64,000 bases of DNA from Artocarpus heterophyllus (Eukaryota > Streptophyta > Magnoliopsida > Rosales > Moraceae), in assembly GCA_025403435.1 (NCBI GenBank), contig CM046331.1, forward strand, positions 29,235,893-29,299,892, in the 5' to 3' direction. A program made the translations under genes and the position numbers. The notes under the pieces were generated by a model that saw only the letters and a program-made list of their open reading frames with translations, was not told the DNA's origin and did not search any database. The stretch's first letter is position 1. Each line of letters begins with the position of its first letter. This document shows positions 46,932 to 59,200 of this stretch, piece by piece.

Positions 46932-48000
46932 CTAAGTGGGTAAATTTGACAAATCTCGCATCCCCATAGCTTCCACATGCCTCTCGAAGACTCTCCCAGT
47001 AAGTTTCTTCATGAATAGATTAGCTAAATTGTCCTCTGACGCGATCTTGCACATCGTGACATGCTCGCCCTCAACGAAGTCCTTTATCACATGATACTTC
47101 CGATCAATATGTTTACTCTTCTTGTGAAATCTTGTTTCCTTAGCATTAGCTACCGCCGCACTGTTATCACAGTATAGTGATACCGCCTTATCCATGCTAG
47201 GAACAACTTCAAGATCCCCAAGGAACTTGTGGAGCCACACTGCTTCTTTCAAAGCATCACCAGTCGCCCACATACTCGGCTTCCATCGTTGAATCCGAAG
47301 TGCAATCTTGCTTCGCACTTCTCCAACTAATGGCACCACCACCCAGAGTAAACAAAAACCCCGAAGTTGATTTCCTAGAATCCAGACAAGATTGAAAATC
47401 CGAATCAATGTATCCTAGAGGAGTTAAGTCCTCACCCGAATACACAAGCATATACCCTCGAGTCCTTCTCAGGTACTTGAAAATATGCTTTACTGCAACC
47501 CAATGGTTCGGTCCTAGATCCGCCTGAAATTGACTTACAATCACGACCGCATAGCTAATATCCGGTCGTGTGCAAAGCATGGTATACATGAGACTACCCA
47601 CTGCCGAAGCATAAGGCACTTTCTTCATGTATTCTTTTTCTTCATTAGACTTTGGAGAGTCTTTCTTAGAAAGAGTAATTCCAGACTTAGATGGTTACCC
47701 ACCTTTCTTGGAATCCTGCATTGTAAACCTCCTGCGAATTTTATCTATGTAGCTGGCCTGAGACAAAACTATCATTTTGTTCTTCCTATCCCGAAAGATC
47801 TGGATACCGAGAACAAAATCAGCCTCACCCAAGTCCTTCATGTCAAACTACTTGGTCAATCATAATTTGACCGATGACAACGCCCCTACGTCATTACCAA
47901 TTAGTAGAATGTCATCTACATAGAGCAGTAGAAAAACCACCTTCCCATCCTTAATGTGTTTGTAAACACATGGTTCATCCACATTTTGTGAAAACCCATA
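46932..48000 (-). pseudogene. Copia RT palm and RNase H
   Basis: Minus strand: the RT palm with an intact YVDDILLIGNDVGALSSVKL (48144-47860 frame). Then RNase H: MKKVPYASAVGSLMYTMLCT, RPDISYAV, YIDSDFQSCLDSRKSTSGF and AISWRSAKQDCTSDSTMEAE (47628-47257). A frameshift near 47265 leads to EAVWLHKFLGDLEV, LYCDNSAAVANAKE and HKKSKHIDRKYHVI (to 46932). The frame ends at the PPT. Upstream of the palm, RT fingers and integrase are deleted at about 48003, where the pre-integrase sequence (KTSHS...) is fused in. Confidence 0.85.
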
Positions 48001-49291
48001 AGTCGAGTGAGAAGTTTTAAGTCTTTTAGAGTTAGTACCATTCATCTCAGCATTAAGCAATAAGTCCATCTTAGGTTTAATAAAATATAGATTATTTTGC
48101 ATCCATCCAGAACAGATAAAAGATTTTTTTTTACGAATTACCACCTTTTCATTAAAAGAAACTAAATAGGAGTCTTTAAATAAACAAGATACAGAAATTA
48201 AATTCCTTTTAAATTTAGGAACATAAAAACAATCTTACAAAAATAAATTCATATAATTATCAAAATAAAGATGGACGTCTCCCACTGCTTTTGCTTAAAC
48301 CAAGGATCCATTGCCCATTCAAAGCGTGAAGTCCTCATGATGCAAACTTCTCGTTTCTTAGAACCCCTGCAGAGAAACACAAACATGATTAGTTGCACCA
48401 GAATCTATGACGCAAATGTCATTGGATTCCTCAACCAAACAAGTTTCTAAATATAGAAGATCACACCTACCTCCTTTGGAAAGGAAGTCCTTGCAATGCT
48501 TCTTGATATGACCGACCTTTCCACAAAAGAAGCACTTAAGCTTCTTTGGGTTCTTCTTCTTCTTCTTCTTGCTCTTGGTACCAGCAGGAATAGAAGACTT
48601 CCCTTTTTTGGTTCATTGCTTCTTTCCATTCCCAATGTTAGGATTGGAACCAGAAGCAGCTATCATGTTGCCCTCTCCACCTATAGTAGACTCCCTGATC
48701 AGCAGTTTGAACTCCTATAACTGTTTCATCAGTTCTGTCAAGGTCATATCCTGTCTATTGCTCAAATTAAATATCACTCTAAACGGAATAAATTCCTTAG
48801 ACAAAGTCTCAAAGACCATAGTCATCTGAGTTTCAGCATCGATGTCGGCTCCATTGGTTTGAGCTTCAACGAGGTAACCCATGACCAACATCATGTGCTC
48901 CTTTACAGATGTCCCCGGCCTCTGTCTATAGTTCAAGAGTTTCTTAAGCGCCCTTTGCCGCTTTGTTATGGCCTGGCCTCCAAACATATCCTCAAGATTA
49001 TCCAAGATCTGCTTTGCAGTCTCATAATCCTGATGTTGAGCCTGCAGCACATTATTCATGCTGGCCATAACATAGCAGCGGGCCTGATCATTAGCATCTT
49101 TTCGGCGATCGTACGCTTGGAATTGCTCATCAGATGAGTCTCCCGTGGGCTCGGGAGGACAAGGGGTTGTTAGTACATATTTCAGTTTCTCAAAGGACAT
49201 GATGATATCCAGGTTCCTTTTTCCAATCATTATAGTTCTCACCGGTTAATAGGTTTTTGTCAAGTATCGATAATAAAGCGTTTTTAGACAT
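48001..49291 (-). pseudogene. Copia gag and front of pol
   Basis: An ATG at 49291 opens MSKNALLSILDKNLLTGENY. After a frameshift near 49225 the frame 49242-48715 gives SFEKLKYVLTTPCPPEP, YVMASMNNVLQAQHQDYETA, MFGGQAITKRQRALKKLLNY and MTLTELMKQL, a copia Gag (UBN2-type) domain. The zinc knuckle reads CFFCGKVGHIKKHC at about 48535-48490. Beyond it, to 48001, the sequence corresponds to the protease/pre-integrase part, degraded, then the deletion junction. Confidence 0.8.
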
Positions 49292-50995
49292 TTTTAATCT
49301 GCAATAAAGAATCATATACCAAATATAAGCAAACATATCATAATAATTTAGTAAGATAATACAATCATGTAAAATCATACAAATGTGTTTATGTGTCAAA
49401 ACCTTAAAATATCACAACCTTACAATGATAATTCCCAACTCAGAATTCAACAAGCTCCTAGGGGAGTCATGCCAAATTCAATCAGGAACACCAATCTCCT
49501 CTTGATTAATATTTGCCATCCAAGACCCGTATGATCCAGCATATATTAATAATCGTTTCTTTGGCCATTAATTTTATTAACAGAGCTCCTAGGAGAGGTT
49601 AATAATAAAATTAACATGAGTGTATAAGCATCGTTTCAATTATTTTATCCATGATTTATAATCATCACCTTGGGGTGTGCAACCATAAATCATACTAAAA
49701 TACCTTATCCTCTTAGAGATCCAATATGATATATGATAGAAATCCCTTCCTAGGGGTCGGGACCACCATGTTCTGCCTATAGACCAACGATGGAGGCCTT
49801 AGGTTCTCTCTTCGAAAACCTTCTCCCACTCAATCTTTTGAAATCAAGGTTTTATTTTAAAATTATACATGAACAATTTTAATATGAGCGGCACTCCCTA
49901 TTCTATATGACATGTTATCAATATACATGGCAAATCATATTATAATGCAGACAAGCAAAGCAATTAAGCAAAGCTACAAGCAAAATAATAAATAACTATA
50001 ATATTACGGTTCCGTCCTAGAGAATAGAAAACTAAGATTACAAGAGAACTAAGATTACAAGAGAATAATCGAGACATATTATCGATTCTTCATCCTTGAA
50101 TCCTCAAGTTGTATATTTCTTCATGTAATATCCATCTTCAAGTCTTCAATCTTATATGGATCGAATACTTCATATTTTCAGTCATATCCAAATTTAATGT
50201 TTCTCAGAATTGTCCTAAAAATAAAATTAAAACTGCACTTAAAAAACTGTAACTTTTCTGGAAACTTTTTCAGCTCTCGGTCGGCAGGCCGATCTGGGTG
50301 ATTGTCTTGCCAGTCATGTTTCATCGGCCTGCCGATCAATTAGATCGGTCTGTCGATCCATGAAAGTTCGGCATGCCGAATTGGAAGTTCGGCCTGCCGG
50401 TAGAGCCAGCCGATTTCTACCCCACTGACGGCCTATCGAACCATATGTCTGGCCTGTCGATCTGAAACCATCGGCCTGCCGAACTGTGAGGTCCGGCATG
50501 CCGACCGAGTAGAAATCTCTCATTCCAAAAAATACAATTTTTAATGCAATTCATCAATTTTATTTTCAACAATTTAAAAACATAAAATTAGAGACTCGGG
50601 AAATACCTAGAAGCGTCATCATCAATCTTCTAGATCCGTCTTCTCTGAATAATTATTTAATTACAAAATTCTTACAAATTTAAAATTAAACAATAATTCC
50701 TAGACGGAGATGATAGTCTGCCATCTAATTACATGAAAAACCTAGATACACATTCTAACCTCTAAGGAACCATAACCGGCATAAATTAATTAATTAATGA
50801 ATAATTAAATAACAATTTAATCAATCATAATTAATTAATAAACATTTACCACATAATCCATGGAAACATATACAATATATAGAAACCTAAAGTGCTAACT
50901 CTGTTATAAAATTAAATTCAAGCATAGGAGAGATTAAGGTCACAAATTTATAGATATAACATGATCACAAGCTTATAAATTTATGTAAAAACCAT
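49292..50995 (-). other. Long untranslated leader of the copia element
   Basis: About 1.7 kb between PBS and gag start, without an ORF. It includes the palindrome array (50282-50509). The same leader in the deleted copy spans 22956-24639, so its length and layout are conserved in the family. Confidence 0.7.
50282..50509. repeat. Near-palindrome array in copia leader (long copy)
   Basis: Units of CGGCAGG / CGGCCTGCCG type start at 50282, about 50304, 50325, 50346, 50369, 50390, 50429, 50449, 50472 and 50494. Spacings are 20-23 bp, with one gap of 39 bp. It has the same phase pattern as the array at 23916-24143. Confidence 0.85.
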
Positions 50996-51008
50996 GGCTC
51001 TGATACCA
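50996..51008 (-). other. Primer-binding site, initiator Met tRNA type
   Basis: The minus strand reads TGGTATCAGAGCC two bases inside the 5' LTR. Confidence 0.85.
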
Positions 51009-51010
51009 AT

Positions 51011-53018
51011 TGTTAGAAAAACGGTGAGCAGTAGAATTTTTAAAAATTTATGTCAGAGTAATTTCTAAAAACATAAGTTTGACATGCTATATGCATAAAT
51101 TAGCCAGATCTTACTAACCTTTGTATGCCGAAAAACCTCCGCGACCCGTGAAGAGAAGTAACGTTCCAGAAGAGCCTAAACCAACTGGTCTTCTTTGCTA
51201 TTCTCTATCCACAACTGGAGTGAGTGTGGGCTCACACGTACAGCTCTTCCACCGTGACTCTCCTTCCAATCAATCAAGAGAACCCAAAGTAAGTGTTTGT
51301 GATTTGTGAATAAAAGCTCTTAGGGAGTTTGCAGATTCTCAGTAGCAGAGTATCACTCTTAATCTCTTAATTGATCTGAGTAACTCATACGACTTACTCC
51401 CTTTATATAGAGATTGGTCCTGGGGTCAGTCCTTATCAGATTAGGTCTCAAAAACTTGAAACAAAATCAAATTCGGATCAATATCTAATAAGATCTGTGT
51501 GAAAACGCATGATCTTATCTTTCGCTGATCAGCAGGCCAAACACGGCCATCGGTAGGCCGAACACGTGTATCGGCAGGCCAAACTGCCGCGTAAATATCT
51601 CAGTAAATCTTTTATTTTCCACCCGAGATTCTATAGGATAAAGTCTCAGTTTTAATTCAAATAACCCAATAGAGAAGTTATCTAATCAAAACAACTTTAT
51701 CAAGATAATCTTTAAGAAAATAAATCAATTCACAATAATCCTACAAGTTTATCTTGATCTAATTTATCCAATTAAATCAACCGATAAACAGACAAGAATT
51801 ATCCGATCACAATAATTCAACAAGTTTATCTTGAATTAATTTTATCATAAAATTAATTCAACTTATAAACAGAGATAAATTATTTAATTCTTTCAAATTT
51901 TAACCAATCTGATAAATCTGACATAAGTCACCAATTATTGGAAAAGCACGCCATGTCGTTGCAGGATGTTGTGAGCTAGCAAAGGGGACCAAAATGGACC
52001 TATGTAGTTCAAGCTCCCAATAATTATGAAACTCAATATCCCAGATATACATTTTATAATTATCAACTCTAACACTACCCTACTAAAAGCTTGGAGTTGC
52101 ACTCTCGAACTACATAGAATTACGAAGCCCATATAGCCAAGTCTCCATGACATATCATAGTGTATCGTATCCCTATATGATAATCCATAATCGGCTTAAG
52201 GACAAGTTCTATCTCACCTTTCGGATTATTTTTATCTTACATTCCATTATCTCACCATCAGAAAACTTACTATCCAAAGATAGTATAGCATTCGGTTACA
52301 CCTATGTATCCAAATGGTTGAGCGCTCTAGTTTTTTAATTACAGGACAACGCATATAAGAGGATATCATTACTCCTAATGAGGAGCTATGGATTCCATAT
52401 CTATGAATAACAAGTCTACGCCATTAAAAGTCATGCCTCCAACGTACCAGCATGCATACCACTATTGAGATGTGGGTGTCACCCTTTGGTACATCAAAAG
52501 ACATAAGTCAAGACAACGGGCCCACTATTCATCTTAGGATTAAGATACAACACAAATGATTGTCTAAAGTGAATCAATTTTTCAAACAGAATTATTAATC
52601 CAAATCAATTCACTTTATGTCCCGATCCAACACATTGTCACCTATGACAACATGTTAATGTTTCTATTCACTAAGTCCACCTCCGATGGTCAAGACAAAC
52701 CATCTCCCAAAAGGGATATAGACAACATAACAATCTTTGCATGAATAAAGAGCCCAACTTTATTCCCTCGATTGCGGATCTTATGTTTTAGACCATCACC
52801 TTAAGAATCATGTCTTTTGCATAATCTGTCCATCATATGCCCAATTCTTAAGGTTTAGACTGACAGTCTTAGACTATTGTTTGCTTAACATACATTCAAC
52901 AAATAAGAACGTAAAGAGGACAAGATTTGGTATGTAAATAATGAATAAATTCTTTATTGATAAAAATGTCTCCAAAAACTTATTACATTTTTACTCCTTA
53001 GGGCATACATATCTAACA
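51011..53018 (-). repeat. 5' LTR of the copia element (2008 bp)
   Basis: On the plus strand TGTTAGAAAAACGG to ATATCTAACA. A minus-strand TATATAAAG box lies at 51412-51420, and three near-palindromes upstream of it lie at about 51533-51592. It aligns throughout with the other LTRs of the family. Confidence 0.85.
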
Positions 53019-53707
53019 TTTACCTCATCATAGTCTTAAGAAGATCCAAAATAAAAACACAATCATAAATATAGATTTCATTACAATTATCAAGAAAATC
53101 AAAAGAAGGATGAAAAGTTGAAATAATTTAATTGTTCAATGCATCAAGGGATCTAATACTCCTCATTCTTTCTTGAAATCCTCCCACGGCTGCTATGAAT
53201 CTCCAAAATTAGCTCTCAAAAGTTTTTTTCTTTTCCTTTTTTTTTCAAAACCCTAATATCTTTGAATGCTTCAAAACCCCTAGTTTGGCTATTGACATAT
53301 TCTTCCAAGAAAAATGAAGAGTTCTCTCCCAAACAGCTCGAGAACATGCTTTTAGGGGGCATAGGGAGTTCGGTGTTGAGGCAAGGGTCCTTTGGCACTG
53401 CCGCACGCCTCTATTGAACAACATTTAAAGCGAGATTATAGCACTTGCAGTTGCACGAATGGTTTGGCACTAGGGTGCAAATCTTCTTTTGGATGCCCTA
53501 AATTCCAATTTACATTGGGCGTGGATGAATTGGCACAAGGGCTCCATAGTTCTCCTCCTCAACCAAAAAAAATCCAAATTTTTCTTATTGACTCCAACAC
53601 TCCTTAATTGTATTCAAAATTAATAAAACATAAAAAATAAAAAATAAAAGCTAATGTATGTCTCAAAAATTTGCAAAATATATAAGTAAGGATGGCTGAT
53701 AAAATCA

Positions 53708-56243
53708 ATATATTAATTACTGGTGATAATTTTATAAATTATCTTTTTAACTGATAAGACAAATTCAGTAAAACATATCTCAAATGTCTTGTTGTATAAA
53801 TCCAGTAGTCAGCTCTCTAAGATACATAGCTCAAAAAGTAATTTAATTCTGCCGAAATTTTGAAGGAAAAATAAAAGATTTCTAACATTATTGCCCATTG
53901 AACTTATGGCACATTAGCAATTCACCTCCTGAACGTTTAATTTTAGTAAGTTGCATCATGAGAGCATCTTCAATACAATGTTAAATTGTTGTCTCAATAG
54001 CAAATTTGGCATTTGAGTATAAAAAACACTCTCCAAGGCAATATCATTTTTAATGTTAAATTTACCATATATTAAACTTGGTGGCATCATGAGAGCATCT
54101 TCAATACAATGTTAAATTTACTCTCATAGCCCAAACACTTAAAGAAAGCCTTGACCACTTTTTGAAAGAAGTAGCAAAGGCTATATAAAGGACTACTATT
54201 AGGGGTACATGATGGCGGATTAGATGGTTATTGAATAGTTTAGGCCGTTTTGTTTTATGGCGGTTTGAGAAAATCCCAAACCATAAATACCCAAAATTTA
54301 AGCGGTTTGGGCGTATTTTTTAGCAAGTGATTTAGGTTGCATATTGGGTGATTTTTGGTATTTATACTTTTTTTTATAGACTGTTACCAATGTGTCAACG
54401 TATTTTATATAACCAATAAAAAATAAATATAACTGTTGATAAATAAGCATTTACAAGTACAATTTGAATTTTGAACTAAGTATGCGAATGTAAATTGGAG
54501 TCCAAGATATACCATAATTCAAAAGTATAATCCCACATGTAATCTACATCCAAACGTAGAAGCTTAGTAAATAAAAGTCTATATTCAAAATTCCAATGTC
54601 TAAAATTTAAAATTCAAAATGCTAAAGAAAATAAAAATCCAAACTTCAAGCCCAAAACATTATGTATAGAAAGGAAACTCAAAAGTCAAACATGAAACTT
54701 TCATTTATTTTATAAAATTTAATAATTTATATCATGCATATATAATATTTTGATGTGCAGGGTGGTTTGAAACCACGGTCTTAAATTCCAATATGCAACT
54801 GTTCGTTAAAAATGATAGATTGAAACCGCCTCTTCCCCAAAGAGTGGTTTTGACATATAACCACCTAGAGAGGGGTGCTTGTAGGGTGATGCAAGCGGGT
54901 AGGCAGATTGCAGATGTTGTGCAGCCTTAACTGCTATTATGATTCCTTTTTTTTTCTTTGCTCACCATGATCATTCCCCTTTTGAAGGGTTCAATGCTGC
55001 TCGGGAGGATAAGTGACTTCTTAGTCAATTATTTCATAGGCACCTAGAAAATAATCTCAAAGGAAGGTCTATAATTTTAAATCAACTGCTCATTCATTAG
55101 CTTAGGAAAATAAAGAAATGTAATTGAAGCACATTTTTAGACTTATAATATAACATTAAACATATCATATTTAAAAACATATCTACAAGCTCTTAAAAAT
55201 TAGTCAACGATGGATTTCGATAAAATGGGTCTAAATCGTGACGACATAGTAAGAAGCCCTGGATAAATATGACTTCGTCATAGAAAAATCTACCTTCGTC
55301 GGAATTGTGACGATGTTAAGCGAAAAGCAATCTCGCTTAGCCAATCTTCGATCTTGCCAACAAAGCCTCTTGTTGGAGAAGACATATTTGAGAAACTCTA
55401 GAGCTTCTTCAAGCTGTGCTTCACCGGAGATCGCAAGCAAATTCAAGGTTAAGCTTTGCCAGTCTCAAGTTTCATCACAGATCCAACATCAAGCTTCTTC
55501 AACCGTGGAGGATCTTATGCATAAGAGAAAGACAAAGAAGAAGGAGGAGAGAGAGGGGGAAATAAAAGAAAGATGAGGAAAATGGCATAGGAAAAAATGG
55601 CATAAGTATTTTCAAGTTATTTTGGTATTTTAGTTGAAGCAAACACTATAAAGCTTTTAATATCTACAATAAAAAATAAAAAAAATTATTATAAAATAAA
55701 ATTCTTACATGCTACAATTTTCAAACAACATTTTCAGTTTCAGCAGTTTCGTTAAAAACCTCAATAATTTTTTCACCTCTTTTTTGTGGCAACCCGTAAA
55801 AACAGACCCGGGATTGGAAAGGAAGATTTTGACGAAAGGGCAAAAAAAAAATCTTAATTGGAGAAAAGTCATCTTTTTTTTTGGCAGAAAAAAAACATGT
55901 TTTTTTAAACAGTTAGACTGTCTCAGTTTTTTTCAGAAAAAAGACGAAAATAACTGTAACGAGAAGAGGAACCTCGACAGAGTGAAAATAAAAAAACTGA
56001 AACTATTTTCATGCCCAAAAAAACATGTTTTTTTACATTAAAAAACTACAAAAAAAAAAAAAAAAAAATCATTTTGCCAAAACCACATTTTAGTCTACTT
56101 TCAAAATCCCCGATTGGAAATGACCCAGCGCTTGACTAACGTTTTTTGCTACCCTTTTTTTGTTTGGCAGAAGTTTTCTCACTTTCTTGTCTTCTGTGCT
56201 AACTCTCTCCCTCGGAGGCTTTTCTCATCGTCCTGAGTTCTAC
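53708..56243. other. Intergenic region upstream of the methyltransferase gene
   Basis: AT-rich, with no supportable gene. A 35-bp direct repeat, starting GCATCATGAGAGCATC, occurs at 53953-53987 and 54084-54118. AGGGGTACATGATGGCGG at about 54201 looks like the left end of a hAT MITE, but no right end was found. ORFs at 55307-55576 and 55709-56041 are low-complexity or lack a recognised domain. Confidence 0.45.
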
Positions 56244-56283
56244 GCACTTGCAGTTTCCCCCTTTGTTTTTAGTTTACGAAACA
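56244..56283 (+). promoter_or_regulatory. 5' UTR and promoter-proximal region of the methyltransferase gene
   Basis: A pyrimidine-rich leader (CTCTCTCCCTCGGAGG, CAGTTTCCCC) precedes the ATG at 56284. No clear TATA box lies within 100 bp, as is common for plant housekeeping genes. The transcription start is not determinable here. Confidence 0.35.
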
Positions 56284-59200
56284 ATGGCTGGAATCCGATC
56301 GCCACTGGAGGACACTGACCTCTCGCAGCTTATTCGTTCAACTCCGGCAACTGCCGATCTTGTCTCCGACGATGACCGCTCGATCGCCGCCGACTCCTGG
56401 TCCATCAAGAGCGAGTACGGGAGCACGCTCGACGACGAGCAGCGCCACGCCGACGCCTTCGAGGCCCTCTCCGCCGGCAATTTCAGAGCCGCATCTGACT
56501 ATAGGTCAGCTTCGCCTCTCTTTTGCTCTTTGGCCTTTTGCTGTTTGGTTTGGGAGAAAATTTGGAAGATTGATGAAGTGAGGGAAAAGGATTTGAGTTT
56601 TGTACGAACGCTTGGGGATTTTGATTTAAGTTTTCAATTTGCTTCCTGTCTTCGCAAAATGTTAAGATTTTGGGAAACAACTTGATTGGGACTTTTTGTT
56701 TGGCTTTGCCTCGTTTAGACGTAACGGATAAAGAAATTGGATGTGTTTGACCTAAAAAGTCTTGCAGTATATAAACTGTAATTTGACGAAACTTGTGCCT
56801 CATATTTCTACATTAAAATTGGTGAAGCTTTCCAGATACAAAAGAATTGTTTCATTTTGTCTCTGAATTTCGTGATTCCAAGCTGATCTTGCCCTGTCAA
56901 ATTTGATGTATGTACGGTATAGTTCAGGCAATAATAAATTAGATTGTGTGCAAAATTGCTGCATATATGAGGAGATTTTTGAAGCCGATAGATTAGTGAA
57001 TTGATGGAGTTTGGAGAAATGGAAAATCATCATTTTCTTTAGTAATTGCTTATTGTAGATGGTTGGATATGGCCGACATGTTTTAAGACTAGGTTCCTTA
57101 TGTGTGCAGTTCTGACAAGGATGAACCAGATGCTGAAGCAGTGACATCAATGCTAGGTCTTCAGAGTTACTGGGATTCTGCGTATGCGGATGAGTTGGCA
57201 AATTTTCATGAACATGGCCACTCCGGTGAAGTTTGGTATGGTCTAATATGGGACGGCAATTCACCACTTATTTTTTTATTTTTATTTTTTTAAAAGCAAA
57301 AACAAACTTCAGGAAATGGAAGCATCTCTCTAAACATAGTAAACATGTTTTTAATAAGTTTTAAATTTGTGGTTTTTTAGCTGCTAAATTTACCAATTCT
57401 CTATCGACGTTGCTTGCAATTTACTTTCCCGTACCTTTTGTGCAACCTTCTACCAAGTTTGTGCTGATTTCCGTCACCCCTTGTTATCGCCTTTGTTCTT
57501 CCCTGGGCAATACTGCAGTACTGGACATTCATTTGTGCAGAATGTCCTACAAACTGTTGGATCCAATCCAACAATTGTAAGTGGTGCTGGTTGCTGCTGT
57601 CAAAATGCTTCATCAGAGAGCGTCCCTTTTTTTCAAATAACTTTTTTTTTGTTTAAATCCCTGATCCCTCCCATTAAGAAAGCATAAAATAGAGGACCTT
57701 GGAAATCTTATGGTCCTTCCTTTGTTATAAATCTAATTATATACATACTTGGAAATCTTATGGTCCTTCCTTTGTTCTAAATCTAATTATGTGTAAGTCT
57801 TTATGACCTTATGTTAGAAGTCATCAACTTTTCTTCCATCTGTTTCGATAGGTTTGGTACTGATGTAATGGAGGTTGTTGCTTCTTGGACCAAAAGCTTG
57901 TGCATCAATATTTCTCTAGGCCACCTGCCAAATCATATTGATGATACCAAATCTGATCCTGTTAATGATGGTGATAAATATCTTTCTACATGGAGTGTTC
58001 TTGACATTGGGACGGGCAATGGTTTGATGCTCCAAGAATTAGCCAAGCAGGGGTACTCTTTACTGTACACTAGATTAACTATTTTTTTTTTCCTATGATT
58101 TTTGGATTTTGTGTATGCTATTATTCTGAAAGAGGTTTTGTTCTTTTTCTCAGCTTGTGGATGCAATAAAATACGATACTTTTCAAGGAAGTTGGATACT
58201 GTGTGATTCTGTTTTTAGTGTGAATAAGTTAAGAGCACTGTTTTGCCTTGATGCTGCAGTCATGTCAGTCGTTGAAAATAGTGAATGAACTATGTCTAGG
58301 AAAATGCTTCCTCTTCCCTTTTTTTGGTGGCTTTTCTTGAATCTCTGGTTTCTTTAAAAAAAGTTATTGAGGTCTAAGTTTTAATAGGATCTTATGTTCA
58401 AGCAATAGCACCAAATAATGCTGAAAATCTGTTTTATTTTGGTTCAGGTTCTCTAATTTAACGGGAACCGATTACAGTGAAGGAGCAATTGTCCTTGCAC
58501 AGAAACTTGCTCAGCGTGATGGATTTGCAAATATCAACTTCTTGGTACAGTCAAACTCTTAGACATAAGACAGTTAAAGACACTTTTCATGTCACCTTTA
58601 GAGTTGTTCCATCTTACATTGGATGATGCTGATTTATGGCGTGGAGTGGTCCGGTACCCCATGAAATGAAATTCATCTTCTTTAGTCTATTAATTGTGGT
58701 GCCGTGACATCCTTTATTTAGTTTGATATTTATGATTTTATGTTGTGGAAGTGGAACTAACGTCACACGTTCATTGACACATAGGGTGTTTGAGAGAGTG
58801 GTTAGAACCAATGGTTTGAACTATTTTTGGTTCAAAACATTATAGCTGCTGAGACCTTTACAATGTGGATGGTTCAAATCGGCCGGTTCTAACCGTTGTA
58901 CCGAACACCCCCATGTTTTAACTCCTGAATCATTTGTTCTTTTCCCTTTTTTGCTTGGATTTGCTGACACTTTGTCTTGGATAGACACTGAAGTAGATTC
59001 CAGAACTGAGGTTCTGGACATTCATTTGGGATTTGTTGGTAAACCTGTCACTCCAAATTGAGACTTTGACTTGGTTGAACTTGTTAAAAGAATACAGGTA
59101 CCTCATTGCAGAAGGTGTATAGGATTTATTTGCGGTGATTAGAATGCTTAAGGTTCTCATCGCCTTCTGGTATTGAGAATAAATTTTTCTTCTCCATTCC

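Larger units (their letters stand above)
44891..53018 (-). mobile_element. Near full-length copia element, minus strand
   Basis: An 8128-bp element with two LTRs, PBS, leader array, gag, partial pol and PPT. Flanking pentamers are TTTAT (44886-44890) and TTTAC (53019-53023), four of five identical. Pol has a large deletion: RT sequence at about 48000 is fused directly to sequence that lies some 1.4 kb further along in the copy at 12483-14715. Most of integrase and the front of RT are therefore gone. The element is non-autonomous. Confidence 0.85.
38386..53707 (-). mobile_element. Solo LTR of the gag-only family, split by two retrotransposons
   Basis: Three segments, 38386-38506, 44293-44890 and 53024-53707, join to about 1403 bp and align with the LTR at 20547-21938 (1392 bp). 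Examples are GCAATTATACATTGTTGCAT, then a CCAATTCCAATATTCCTATCT block at 44574-44594. It starts TGATAGATTAG and ends CTGATAAAATCA. The flanking pentamers ATATC (38381-38385) and ATATA (53708-53712) agree at four of five. The orientation is minus. Confidence 0.6.

Noticed and set aside
54201..54900. Complete hAT MITE
   Set aside because: A plausible left terminus is present, but no right terminus or second target copy was found, so only a possible end is noted.
55307..56041. Possible small genes upstream of the methyltransferase
   Set aside because: Translations are lysine-rich or low complexity without homology cues or splice support.
56248..56685. Single long ORF of 145 residues through the start of the methyltransferase gene
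   Set aside because: It begins at a TTG, not ATG, and reads through the exon 1 donor at 56504 into intron sequence. The spliced model from ATG 56284 is far better supported.
56800..57267. Minus-strand ORF of 155 residues across intron 1 and exon 2
   Set aside because: Overlaps a conserved plus-strand exon and starts mid-intron; no family resemblance.
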